A stretch of 64,000 nucleotides of DNA from Kudoa neothunni. Lineage: Eukaryota; Cnidaria. The position numbers and the translations under genes were made by a program. Positions 40,684 through 52,002 of this stretch are shown one piece after another (position 1 is the stretch's first letter; every line of letters begins with the position of its first letter). The stretch spans positions 6,076,001 through 6,140,000 of the forward strand of contig OZ199839.1 in the NCBI GenBank assembly GCA_964304625.1. Direction: 5' to 3'. The notes below the pieces were generated by a model. That model was given only the letters and a program-made list of their open reading frames with translations, did not search any database and had not been told where the DNA came from.

Positions 40684-40779
40684 TCTTAACGCAATTTTCA
40701 TATTAATTGATAAGGATTCGATAGACCCATGAGTGTGCCTACAAGAGTTCGAAGATTCCCAAAAGATTGGGAACCACTG
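40684..40779 (-). repeat. Solo end of a hAT-type element
   Basis: On the minus strand it reads CAGTGGTTCCCAATCTTTTG, a hAT-style terminus like that of the 18635 MITE. The adjacent 8-mer, ATTTAGAT on the same strand, equals the target duplication of that MITE. The other end was not found; the neighbouring Tigger element may have been joined to or inserted in it. Confidence 0.5.
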
Positions 40780-41512
40780 ATCTAAATCATCACATTGCAA
40801 TAATAATGGCAAGCTTTAAAACGCATCAATTAAAATAGAAAAATAAAATTTACAGTATTTAACGTGCTAATTAGATTAACTCTCCCATAAAATTTCTCCA
40901 TTCGGAAATACAACTAAAAGTTAAAATTTTCCATCACACAATATCACAGTACCAGGCAAAGCTGGGCATTAGCGCTATTTATTTAACAATCAACAAGGCT
41001 TTAGTCTGCTCGGATTTTAGCCTGCTTGGCTGTGCGAGGAAACTTTTACGCTAGTATCCTTTAAAAATTCTATTCAAAAGTTTTAAAGATATTTTCAAAA
41101 TCAATTCCATCACATTCATCTCAGTTTAATCTTTATTTATCAATAATTATTTTAAAGTTAAACTATGAAATTAAATAGAAAACATGAATATACAAATCAA
41201 AGATCTTATAGATAATAAGATTTAAATTTCACCTCGAATATTTAGTTTCTTAAGCGGTTTATCTATTATTACAGTTTCGCCATTATTTTGAATGTGAAAA
41301 TATAAAATAAATTAAATAATTATTTCTTAATTATGTGTAATTTTAAGTATTTCTTAGTTAGTATAGAAAGACGATAAAATAATTTCGATATTGGAATCGT
41401 TATACAAACCCTCAGAATGAAAAATTCAATTTCGATAATATACAGTAGTTATTCAACAACTGAGTTAATAATCGTTGTCACATGCGATCAACTCAAAACG
41501 TAAAAAATTTAC

Positions 41513-42215
41513 CTTTTAAATAGGTTTCCAAACCCCTTCAAATCAAACAATAGTGTCACATACGATACACAGTAACCCATTGCAATTCCAACGCCAATAA
41601 CTATGGATGGCAACGGAGTCACATAGGTTCTTATTTCGTTGATAAGTATCTCACTTAGGAAAGCCTGTGGTTGTTAATTATTATTGTAAATGGTCACTAG
41701 TTACAAAAGCTCATACATTAATAGACACCGCATTGAAACCAGTGCCGAATCCAATCAGTATCCGACTCACCAACAATAATGTGAGAGTGCTTTTCTCATT
41801 GAATGTGATACTGTTTATGAGAGTCAATAGTGGTAGGATGTAACCAACAGCATATAACGTTGATGCAATCAACAACGACACTTTTCTGCCGTATTTGTCC
41901 ATCACAATGAACCCACACAACAAACTTCCAATAAGACAGCCTATTATCATTATACTCTAGTATAAATAATAGTTGAAATAATCAATTTGCAAAATACTGA
42001 CACATTTGTAAAAATACCGAAAAATATTTTCCATTATCTGCAGCTAGCATACCACTGTCTATTAACAGAGATTTTGTAATTGACGTATAACTAAGCGAAT
42101 AGCCATAAGATAGGTCACAAATGCTGATCAACAAAGAGTAGCATCCCACAGCTATTTTTGAGAATTTTTCATTAGAAGTATTTGTGGTAGTTGTTTGAGC
42201 TAATTGTTGAGTCAT
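41513..42215 (-). CDS. Sugar transporter (MFS, SLC2/GLUT-like), N-terminal half: helices 1-5
   Basis: Exons 42215-42018, 41956-41717 and 41664-41513, with introns of 61 and 52 nt, phases consistent. A polar, threonine-rich start (MTQQLAQTTTTNTSNEKF) is followed by helix 1, GCLIGSLLCGFIVMDKYGRK (helix 2 and the D-x-GRK loop motif), LLLVSRILIGFGTGFNAVSI (helix 4 with the R-x-x-x-G-x-G motif) and FLSEILINEIRTYV, equivalent to Y-[VL]-S-E-I. The coding part stops after helix 5, before the PESP signature. The matching second half is on the same strand at 29.7-30.85 kb. The visible donor (GTAAAT at 41512) is phase 2, while the first acceptor of the other half is phase 1, so a small exon or an indel is missing from a simple join. 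Confidence 0.85.
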
Positions 42216-43196
42216 GGTGTTATGTGATTATTGCTCCTTTTTGTTTTTTAAGAGCTTTAAATTATTTTAGTCGATTATGTTTTACGATTATGTTTGAATT
42301 CAGTTTTTTTCTAACTACGATCATATTTAGCCCTTTAGCTGACTCCAAAATGAATTGCAAGTTCTCTCTGCCTTTCTAGTTGTGAAACCTCCCTTTTATA
42401 TAACACGCAGAATTTTGAATATTAGGAAAAATTTCGATGTTTACGTTAGGTTTTTATTACAGAAAGTCACTAATCCGATATACTATCAAAAACAATTTTA
42501 TTTTTTACTTCAAAGTTGTGACGGTTCCAAAAACCACAGTATATTGTTTTTTTAACAAATTTTAATATATTTCAAATTCAATAATTAAGAGATGTTTTGT
42601 TCTATGATGTTCAACATATACCATCAGCTAAAAGATTAAAACAACAATGTTTTGAATTTGGTGATTAATCAACTTGTTTATTTAATAAGAAAACAAAACA
42701 TACACATATTATACCGAATTTAACCCTCCAAGCACGTCAAAATCTCCTATACATCTATACATCACGTCGTTCTTAGGGTACAATGGACCCCATTTTTTAT
42801 TGTTTATTTTTAGTTTATAAAATTATATTAGTTCGCGTTTTAAAGTAAAAAATAATTCTATCGAGTGAATAAGGAAGAAAGCTGAGAATACTAAAAAATC
42901 GTTATCTTTCGATTGTATCCGAATATTCGAAATGTGTTTTTTCTACGTATATATTGGGGGAAAATTTAGTTTTCACACTGAATTTTAATATACATTTAAG
43001 TTAATGAAAAATAATAAATATTTTTGAAGAAAAGTTATTTATATAGTTTTACAAACAACTCAATATACAATGCGTAAAGTAGCTGTTCATTAATTATTAA
43101 AATCGGCTAATTTTATTAACTTTTAGCTAATACATTGCTGAAACAAATTTTTATTCTTTATGGATTCATAAAAAACGACATACATTATTTTTCCTC
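42216..43196. other. No gene seen
   Basis: Upstream of the transporter start codon; would contain its promoter. At 42718 TTAACCCTCCAAGCACG looks like the terminus of another TTAA-type element, but no partner end was found. Confidence 0.4.
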
Positions 43197-43200
43197 TTAA

Positions 43201-44698
43201 TAACCGAAAAATCTATACCGGGCAAATAAAAATGGGGGGCAGAAATGTACTCCGCGTTTTCCATTTCAAAAAATTGTATTAAATAAAAATGAATGTCTAC
43301 ATAAAAATATGAGGAAAATTCTTCGTTTGAATTAAGTATAAACGTTCACTTATTAACGTTGTCTTGTTTGCGAATGTGCAAAATTACATGTTGATACGTT
43401 ATTTTGGAATATGATTGATTGTATTTTTAGGTTTATTTTTGTGATTTTTTATTTGACAACTAACCCAAATATTTTAACTACTTCATGTTAATTTATCTTC
43501 TTATAATCAACACGATATAATATAGCGTAAAAACACACAAAATGATTGTAAATAGTGCTTATTTCATAAAAACAGTTATCACTTGTTTTCTAATGCCCTC
43601 CTACCCTCACAATACGAAACTATGCAAAATGATGACATACAGTATGCAACCGATATTACGCACTTTCATCGACACGACGTAATCAATGTTTATATTGGAT
43701 GGATCATTTTATAATATTTTTGTGATTGTAACAAGATAAAAATCTAAAAATATTTTTGAATTAAACTAGGATATTTTCAATGTGTTGTATCACGTGACTA
43801 ACGGATAATACGCAATATTTTCGGCCAAATCACGTAGATTAAATTGTTTTTATTGGAAACGAGGTAAAAATTTTAATTCTCACGGTTGAATTTTTGAACG
43901 AAATGAAAAATTATTTTGAATCATTTATTAAAAAATGGTTATTTCCATGAAAATAGAATAAATTTTATTTCAAGATAATGTTAGTTGCCAATTAAAGAAT
44001 GTTATATATGTACATAAATAAAGATTTTAGGATTAAAAAAAATTCATATTGCGCTAGAAAGTGAATAAGACATAAAATTCTATTTATAACTTTGTAGAAC
44101 TGACCATTCACTAAATTTTATCCCAGTGTAAAAGGATATATAAAAATATTTAATCAATAAATATAGTAAAATAAAAATTACTAATTATTTGTTGACCAAA
44201 TAATCTTAATAATGTTTTTTGTTATTCTATTCAAATAAACGATGTAGTATTCATGCTGAAAAATATAGTAAACGCAAAATAAAATTACCCGCGCACACAT
44301 CTCACGCTGTATTATTTATTATAGGTTACAACGTTTAATATGCACTTTTTTCTGTGGTCCTGAGAGGGTTTACGTATTATCTATTGCCTACTGTACTTAT
44401 ATCAACGTTGCACATGTGGGTGAGCTTCACTTGCGTCGTATTCAGTTATTTATTCGATAAAATTTCCGGAAATTTTCAAAATTGACATTTATCAATATTT
44501 TAAATAATTTTATATGGAAGGTTTTTTTTACATTAACATTTTTGGTATATGACAAAAAAAATTTCAATTAATTTTTCTGAGACCTTTTATAAAGATAAAA
44601 GATTACAGAACTCGAGAGGAGTTTGTTCCATTAATACGCTAACTTATTGTTGACAAAATTCAAATGGGGTAGAAATTTACCGCATTTTACTTAGAAGG
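43201..44698. mobile_element. TTAA-flanked MITE family 2, copy 1, interrupted by a nested MITE
   Basis: TTAA at 43197-43200 and 44699-44702. The left terminus (AAATAAAAATGGGG and then TACTCC) is the inverse of the right terminus of copy 2 at 51.96 kb (AAGTAAAAATGGGG and then TACTCC). The right part, from CTTATATCAACGTTGCAC onward, matches copy 2 well. Family 1 copy B sits at 43640-44393. The TTAA target and CCCTC-type ends suggest mobilisation by a piggyBac transposase. Non-coding. Confidence 0.7.
43640..44393. mobile_element. TA-flanked MITE family 1, copy B (754 bp), nested
   Basis: Starts CAGTATGCAACCGATATTAC and ends with the inverse of CAGTAGGCAATAGATAATAC, with TA on both sides (43638-43639, 44394-44395). 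It is related to copy A at 18847-19521 throughout. It lies inside family 2 copy 1, so it arrived later. The CAGT terminus places it with pogo-like elements. Confidence 0.85.
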
Positions 44699-44702
44699 TT
44701 AA

Positions 44703-46853
44703 TCTAGACATTTTAAATATTATTCTTTCGAAATTCTTCTACAGAATGAATTTTCAAAGTTCTTAGCGTTAATTTACATTTAATTAAAAATTTTCGTTAT
44801 ACGAAGCAATGTGCGCTTAACTATTCATGAAAATATAATCCGCATGTCCAAACTATATTATTCATCTTTCTTATGTCAGTCACAGTATTTATTATAAACG
44901 AATTAAACTTATTATATTTTTTTTTGGACAGTAGAAAATTATTATTTAATTATACTCAAGATGTATACGATTCTATCGGAATAAGTATTTTATTTACACT
45001 CAAAAGTTTAATAAAATATGGGAAAATGTACCACGGTAGACAATCGATATTGCACATTTTTGGCGAATTTACGAAAATAATAAATCTCCTCTTAGGAATA
45101 TAAATGATAAAAATAGCGGCCTTTTTATTGATATAATATGAATGAATAAAATTCTATAGCAAACAAAAAACTAAGTGATAGTTAAATTAAAAAAAATTAA
45201 TTATTTTGGCTTGAGTCATATGTCTACCCACTATAGCACATATATCAATTTCCAAGTTTAAAAATAATCTAAAGAGATTTAAACGATTTTAAACTTGTAA
45301 GAAAATATGATTTTTATTCAGAGAATCCTATTTAGGTTTGTTATACTTGATATGTTGAAATGTTTCACATTAGCTATATTTTGCGTTTTTCGAATCGGAA
45401 ATTTTCAAAGCAATTACTATTTTTTATTTTAACATCCTTATGTGTTAACTTTTTATTGTCGCCATATTTTTATTTTTTCTGGGAATAATGGTACATCAAT
45501 AAACAGAGGGCCCAAAAAAAGTGTGCAAAATCGATATAAAGCACATTAATTTAGGTAGGTATCTTTCATCATTTACAGTCAATTAATTAATTGAGCTAAA
45601 ATTAACTTTAAGTTTAATATATTTGTTTACATAAAAACTTAGAATTATAATTAAATAACTGCAAAAAGTGTGAAATTCGATTATCGACTGTGTTTTTAAT
45701 TTTGGCAAAAAAATTGAATGAATTATTTTAAAAAAAGTTAATCTCACATATATTTTGTTCAAATTATACGACACATTACTGACTTTATATGACGATTTAA
45801 ATAAAGAAAATTAAACCTTCATGACAGTTTATAGGGAAAAAGTGTACTGTACTTGTATGTTTGTTTTAACTAAAAAATTAAAAAAAATTGTTTTTACACA
45901 AACGTTGGTATTGAAAATGTGCTATATGCAACAATGGTTTATTCAAAAAAATAATGGACTGCTGAATTTTGAAAAGAAAATTTCTCCTAACATCGATTAC
46001 AAAAAATCTACTGTGAACGAATTACACAATCTAGTTAATGCATTGACTTAATCTCTTCGACCTCGAAATTAACCCTCGAATTTTTGAAGGCTTAGTCTCT
46101 ATACTCATATTTTTAAATGCCTAGTTGTGATATTAAGTTCCAAATTGAAGCTTCCTTGTATTAAAAATTTTATTGATTAAAGTTTTATTATGATGTTGGG
46201 ATTCCATTATTTTCTCATGCATACATTAACACTTTAGTACGAAAAAATATTTATAGAAAAATTATAATAGTTGCAGTTATTGATTGTTAAAGTGTGAAAT
46301 TAAAATTGATAACTTGCAAGATAATTAATTGATTTTTATAAAAAAATTAGTTGTTCCTACCCCACGATTACCACGTAGATTAAATTTCTTATTTTTACCC
46401 ATCCAATTCTCTTTCTTGATGTGTAAAATTCTCTAATTGCGTGCTTCCTAGTCATATTTTGTTGTTTTTAACCATCCTGAAACTTTGCTATAAGGAATAT
46501 CCTCGTTATATCGAGGGTATTGCATGGTTTTAAAAAAATTATAAACTAGTTCTCAATTATAAGTTGATATTATTGTTTAATAAAGAAAATTAATTCAAAC
46601 CATTCCTAAAATAAAGGTTGAAATCAAAATATTGCTTTATCTAGATTCGACTGGAAAAATAAAGTGGTATGGAATCAATTCATTTAACCACTCACATAAA
46701 ATCCAGCATAATAAACCAACCTATTAATTAATCCATACAAGAATTCCCCAAACTTCTTAAAAAAGCCCTCTTGACACGAATAATAGATTTATGTCAATAG
46801 GACTAAGTGCGTCAATAAATTTTCAAGTTATTTATTTAAAAAATATTGATATA
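44703..46853. other. No gene supported
   Basis: Two plus-strand frames of 76 codons (44873-45103, 45821-46051) have no recognisable motif, no splice partners and biased lysine/isoleucine/asparagine composition. TTAACCCTCG at 46070 may be an end of a TTAA-type element. Otherwise AT-rich filler. Confidence 0.4.
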
Positions 46854-47117
46854 TTATAATAACATTAAAACTAAAAGTTTCAACGAAGGCTTGAATAACG
46901 AGAAAATGTTTTTCGCAATTGCTTGCGTACTTGCTGATACGAAGTGACATATTATTATTATTATCATAGAAATAAATACGTAAAAATAATCTTCGAAAAT
47001 TTTATGATTTCCCGTTGAATGTGAGAATATTGTAATACTTGAGATTAATTTAGTGTTCTTGGGATAAACTAAGATTGCGAAAATTCCGCCATTTCTGTTT
47101 ACCCAAGGGATACACAT
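46854..47117 (-). CDS. Possible isolated exon, alpha/beta-hydrolase-like (very uncertain)
   Basis: An 87-codon frame containing GIFAILVYPKN and, after a few residues, TIFSHSTGN, which recalls the strand and H-G-N oxyanion loop of ABHD17/ABHD13-like hydrolases; here the motif is S-T-G-N instead of H-G-N. A donor-like GTATTT lies near 46980. No catalytic serine or further exons were seen. It may be a relic or a chance frame. Confidence 0.2.
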   Translation of the reverse strand: MCIPWVNRNGGIFAILVYPKNTKLISSITIFSHSTGNHKIFEDYFYVFISMIIIIICHFVSASTQAIAKNIFSLFKPSLKLLVLMLL

Positions 47118-47473
47118 TCACTAACCAACGAACAATCAGCTTTATATATAAGATAATTGGTTGGTAAAAATAATTGATAGATAATACGGTTTTTACATTA
47201 TTGCAATATTGAGTAATTGATTGTTTTTATATGTTTGAAAAATTCCTTCGTAAACAAATGAAGACTGCATTTCTTTCCAATATAGTAATTTTTAGCATTT
47301 GGCTCAATTTTAACATGTTTATTGTAGCCTGTATCTCGTTTCGTGAAATATTTTATTATATTGTTTTGCATATTTTTTGTTTTATGTGTTATTAAACTAT
47401 GTGTTCCGAGAGCAAGTATTCAACTAATTCATTTCTAAACATTAATTATTATAAGTTGCAAAATACTCGATGA

Positions 47474-48616
47474 AGGCGGCTGTGGAAACGGATATTTGCC
47501 GTTTTGAACGGCATCTGTGTAGTTGTTGTGTTGGTGAACATTTACTATTATTTAGCTAGCACAATACCTGTGAATCTGGATAACATATCCATTGAAGAAG
47601 TGGAAAAATTGTTAAAAACAAAATATAAAGATAAAATGAATGCAAAGGGGATTTTTGGTAACATTTACCATGGGAGAGATTACGTAATAATAAATTCCTT
47701 TATTTGGAATTATTTACGTGAAATAGGTTGCTATAGTTGTTCCATATAAAAATAGGCTTAAACAGCTAGGAGTGTTTTTAAGGCACATGCACCCATTCCT
47801 ACAGAATCAAAATATTAATTATAAGATTTATATAGTGAACCAAGTATAACATGTGAGATGCATAACTGTTATGATAATGAATTAGACCAATGACTCCCCA
47901 TTCAACCGAGGTTTACTATTGAACGTGGGATATCTCGAAAGTTTAAAATTCGATAAATACGAATGTTTCATATTTACTGATATTGATCTACTGCCAGAAA
48001 ATCAATACAACCTATATGATTGTTCCCATTCACCAGAACATTTGTCCCAAAATATTAAATCCTACAATTATAGGTAGGTAGGTTTTCTATATTATAAATA
48101 GGTAAACTAATAACAAAGAAATTTATACGATACTTACATTGGTGGAGTGTTGGCAATGTCACCAAAACACCTTCAAAAGGTGAATGGATTCGCAAATGTT
48201 TATTGGGGTTGGGGCGCTGAAGACGACGATTTATATAATCGGTGTGAAATTCATGTTTGAGCAAATACACAATAATTAACCTCAACCTAGTATTAGATCC
48301 AAAGGCTTAAAATTATACAGGAAACACCCATCATTAACTCGTTACACTGATAATACGAAACATCATACGAGGCATAGTGGGGCCGAATCCTAAACGGTAT
48401 TAATTCTGGATTCTGTTATTAATTTCAATAACGTCATTTAGGCATTATATTTTGGGAGTGATGAAAAATTTAGCTGTAAAATCTGGATTGAAAAATATTA
48501 TATATAAGATCACCTCAATAAAGGAACATATGTTATTCACTGAGATAAATGTTGATTTAGTCGACGCTTATAACGATTACCTCTTCAACTGGGATCCGAT
48601 ATTTAGTATTGGTTAA
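47474..48616 (+). CDS. Beta-1,4-galactosyltransferase family (GT7) enzyme
   Basis: Golgi type II enzyme that transfers galactose (or GalNAc) from the UDP-sugar to GlcNAc or a related acceptor. Exons: 47474-47683, 47727-47843, 47886-48073, 48119-48241, 48291-48396 and 48442-48616 (TAA), with introns of 42-49 nt. A basic start (RRLWKRIF) and a signal-anchor helix (GICVVVVLVNIYYYL) are followed by VAIVVPYKNR (family VAI-x-PFRNR), FNRGLLLNVGY, FTDIDLLP (the D-x-D metal site), TYIGGVLAMS and WGWGAEDDDLYNR, the acceptor-site signature. The start codon is unclear: an ATG at 47470 is one base out of frame with RRLWKR. A run of four G at 48379-48382 puts the last exon out of frame; three G would give HSGPNPKR. 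So either two small assembly errors or a recent pseudogene. Confidence 0.88.
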
Positions 48617-51052
48617 TGTTTTTGTGTAAAACTAGAATATTTTTTAAATCGTACTGTTTCAAATAGAAAAATTATACTTGATTTTACATAACTAGCTTAG
48701 ATTGTAAAACGTATGAAAAATAAAATAGTGAATATTAATGCCTCATGGCATCACAACAGTCCAAACTTTTTAGGAACATGAGAAAAATTAGACCGATCTA
48801 ATTTTAACCAAAAAATATATTTTTAGATCAGTTATTTAAGCTTACTCAAATTTTTATCAGATAATGGTTGATTAAAAACTCACAATTTTATTTGTATCTA
48901 TGTTAGCATAAAATTAATTAAAATATGTCTCTCCAATTGTTTCATTATATTTAAGCATTATTATATAAAATAATGAGAGATTAATGCAAAAAACCTATTT
49001 TTATATAAATAATAAACAACGTAAAATATTTAATGATACTTTTATACTTGTCTTTAATAAATAAGTTTACAGAAACTCTGATAAAATATTTGAAAGAACA
49101 ACATGCACCTAAGCGGTTCCGTAAGTTGTTCTTTATGGTAACCAGCATGGAAATCTAGGTTCGAAATAATACGCTGTTGTAAAGGTAGAAATCATTCTAG
49201 TTGCATTGTCTTCAACTTTAAGAAATATATTCTGTAAATTTTTCCTTTTTCTCAAATAACCTCTTGAATAACTTTGTTTATAGATTTTTTTCAAAATTAA
49301 TTATAATATGAGGAAATTTTGAAATACATATAAGGTATTTATAACAAACAACGAAAGGATATATTGAAAAATTTTAGTGACTGCGCTAATGAAAGTTAAC
49401 TAATCATTATAATAATGAATTTACGACGATAAAATTGGATTAGGATTTTCTTGAAATCTTAATCCAAGGAACCTTAGATTTATCCTTGGGTCCAATGAAT
49501 TCCCGGTTAAGAACTAAACACCGCTTCTGTATACATTTTATTGTTTTCAGCTCTCAATGAAATGAATTGGTTTATCTTTGACATATATTAAAGAGGAAAT
49601 TCCTTCAATATTGGTAGATTAATGTGGTTATAATGGTTAAGCTAGTTATGAAAACCGATAAATCATCAAATTCCATCAAATTGCATCGTTAAAAATGCGT
49701 GAAAATGCGATGACAGGGCATCACTCAGTAGAAAATGTATTACCTCTTAAATACGGGGTGCATTCGAAGTATTATTCACTTTTAATTTAATTTTTTTTTA
49801 ATTTGTAAAATATTTTAATTATTCAACAAATAATTTTTTTTTATAAAAACCAAAAAATAAGATTTGAGCGTAAATGAAAATAACTTCTTCATACATAAGA
49901 TCGACAGAAAAAATTTCAAGTTCTGAGCGCGCCCAAATGTAACATACATCTGCATATGCGCAATCGGTAGTAAAGCGAGATAGAACCAACTCCTTTAAAA
50001 TTATAGTTCGCACGTCCCAGTACTACCAGCTACCATTCCTTACACAATACGAGTTTTAAGGTGGTCTATATTTTTCAAAATAACGTAATATGCTATCAAT
50101 GATGCTTTGGTAGGTTAGATTTCCCTCTTCTTATAAAGACATGTGATAAATATAAACGAATCATAATTAGAATTTTCTCATTAATATACATATAAAATCG
50201 TTTGCCTTAGGATCAAGTCAGAAAAATGTGATGCTTCTTAGCTCTCACATCCAGAAAATATTAGCGTCATGCAAATTTTAATGTTTATTAATTATAGCTG
50301 TAAACATTTGTTAAGATATGACACAAATTTGTATTTTCGAATATTATAATGTGTTCTAAATTGCAATTACATATAAAACGTATATACGAGCATTTTTGTT
50401 TTAAATTTTGTAGATATTGGTTTGCTTTATCGGAAAATATGGTTGCAAAATTTATCTAGTTTTCAGCTTCAGAGATTCGTGGATAAAAAAATTAAATTTC
50501 AATAAAAATCAATTTATATGAAAAAGTTTACAGAATAGCGCCATTTCTGGATAATCCGGAGTTTAGTATACTTACATATTTGAAACTAAAAATTTGAGAT
50601 CCGTCTATTTTCTTGTGACAAATTACTCAACACTAATATTTCTTCTTCTCCCAGTACTATATTTCATTACCAACATAACGATTAATTTAGTTATTGCATA
50701 AGTAATTATTAGTCATTTCACGAAATTTCTTATCTGTTTTGAGTTAATTCTAAAAAAACGCCATTATCGTATATTTTTCAAGATATAAAACATCGCATTA
50801 AGAATTAATACTATTAAATATAATTTAAAAATTCGTAACTACCAATTATACACACACTTAGACTCATATTCGGAAACGTTATGTGAACTAAGCGATATTT
50901 TTTAATTTCTCTTACTCTTAACTTCTTATTTGTTATATTACAATTTTTCTATAGTTTTAAATATTAATTTATCCTAATCAAATAATAAATCAAATTAAAT
51001 ATAAAAATTAATTTCTAACAGTGAAATACGAGAAAATTCTTATTTTAGCATC
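48617..51052. other. No gene seen
   Basis: A polyadenylation-like AATAAA occurs at about 48719, after the galactosyltransferase stop. The 64-codon minus-strand frame at 49819-50013 has no recognised match. Near 50544 TCTGGATAATCCGGAGTT recalls a pogo-type end, without a partner. Confidence 0.45.
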
Positions 51053-51056
51053 TTAA

Positions 51057-51998
51057 CAGTCGTATTGAGTCCACAACTTTCAACTTTGACCTTCTAAATA
51101 GCTGCAACATTTACACCCTCCACATAAAACTGGGATAGAAATTTAACCAATTTATTTATATGACAAAATTGTCTTAAATAAACGTCAGCATTGACTGACA
51201 AAATACGAGGAAGATTCATCGAATAAATTTTGAATAAATGACCGATTATTAAAGATAATTCCTACATGCGCGTGCTATTTTGTTACGTTTCTTTGTATTA
51301 TGAGTTTATTTATAGGTGTATTTGTGTGTTTTTTTAATTTCAATATTTATTTCAAGTTTCATGACAGCTTCCAATTAATTCATCCTATTTTAAATAATGC
51401 AGTGTAATACTGCGCATAAAAACACAAAATGATGGATGGCAAACGGTGTTTCTTTCACAAAAAAAAAAATTTTTTCTAATTCTTTCTAAAACACAGTAAT
51501 TCTCAAACCGCTGAATAATTATATCATATATTTTTTGTGAATGTTCTGTACAACGCAGAACAAAGCAAACTGATGAATTGTCACCATAATTGAATAACTA
51601 GTATAAGAATAATGAGAGAATAAGGCGCAATCGTTGTATTCAGGCAAAGATGACACGCTTATATCAACATTACACATGAGGGTAAGCGTCATTTGCGTCG
51701 TATCCAGTTATTTATTCATTATTTACTCGATAGAATTCCGGGGAATTTTTAAATCTGACATCTAACAATATTTAAAATAATTTTATTTGGAAGGTGTTTT
51801 TACATTAACTATGTTGGTAAAAGCAAAGAAAATTTTCAATCCATTTTCTGAAAGCTTTTATAAAAATAAAAGATTGCAAAAACTCGAGAGAAGTTATGTT
51901 CCATTTAAACGATTTAATATTGTTTGCAAAATTCCCATGGAGTAGAATTCTGCCCCATTTTTACTTGGATGGTATAAATTTCCGTGTGACTCAGAGGG
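51057..51998. mobile_element. TTAA-flanked MITE family 2, copy 2 (942 bp), uninterrupted
   Basis: TTAA at 51053-51056 and 51999-52002. The right end is the inverse of CCCTCTGAGTCACACGG. It aligns with copy 1 (43201-44698) on both sides of the nested MITE: left part around AAACACACAAAATGAT and right part around TTTATATGGAAGG. It carries about 100 bases at the place where copy 1 has the nested MITE. Confidence 0.75.
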
Positions 51999-52002
51999 TT
52001 AA

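Noticed and set aside
29686-42215. Two separate sugar-transporter genes
   Set aside because: Each half lacks precisely the helices the other has and there is no duplicated segment, so a single split gene is simpler. The phase mismatch keeps the alternative open.
44873-46051. Two 76-codon plus-strand frames as genes
   Set aside because: Composition is what AT-rich random sequence gives, with no motifs, no splice partners and no repeat of the pattern elsewhere.
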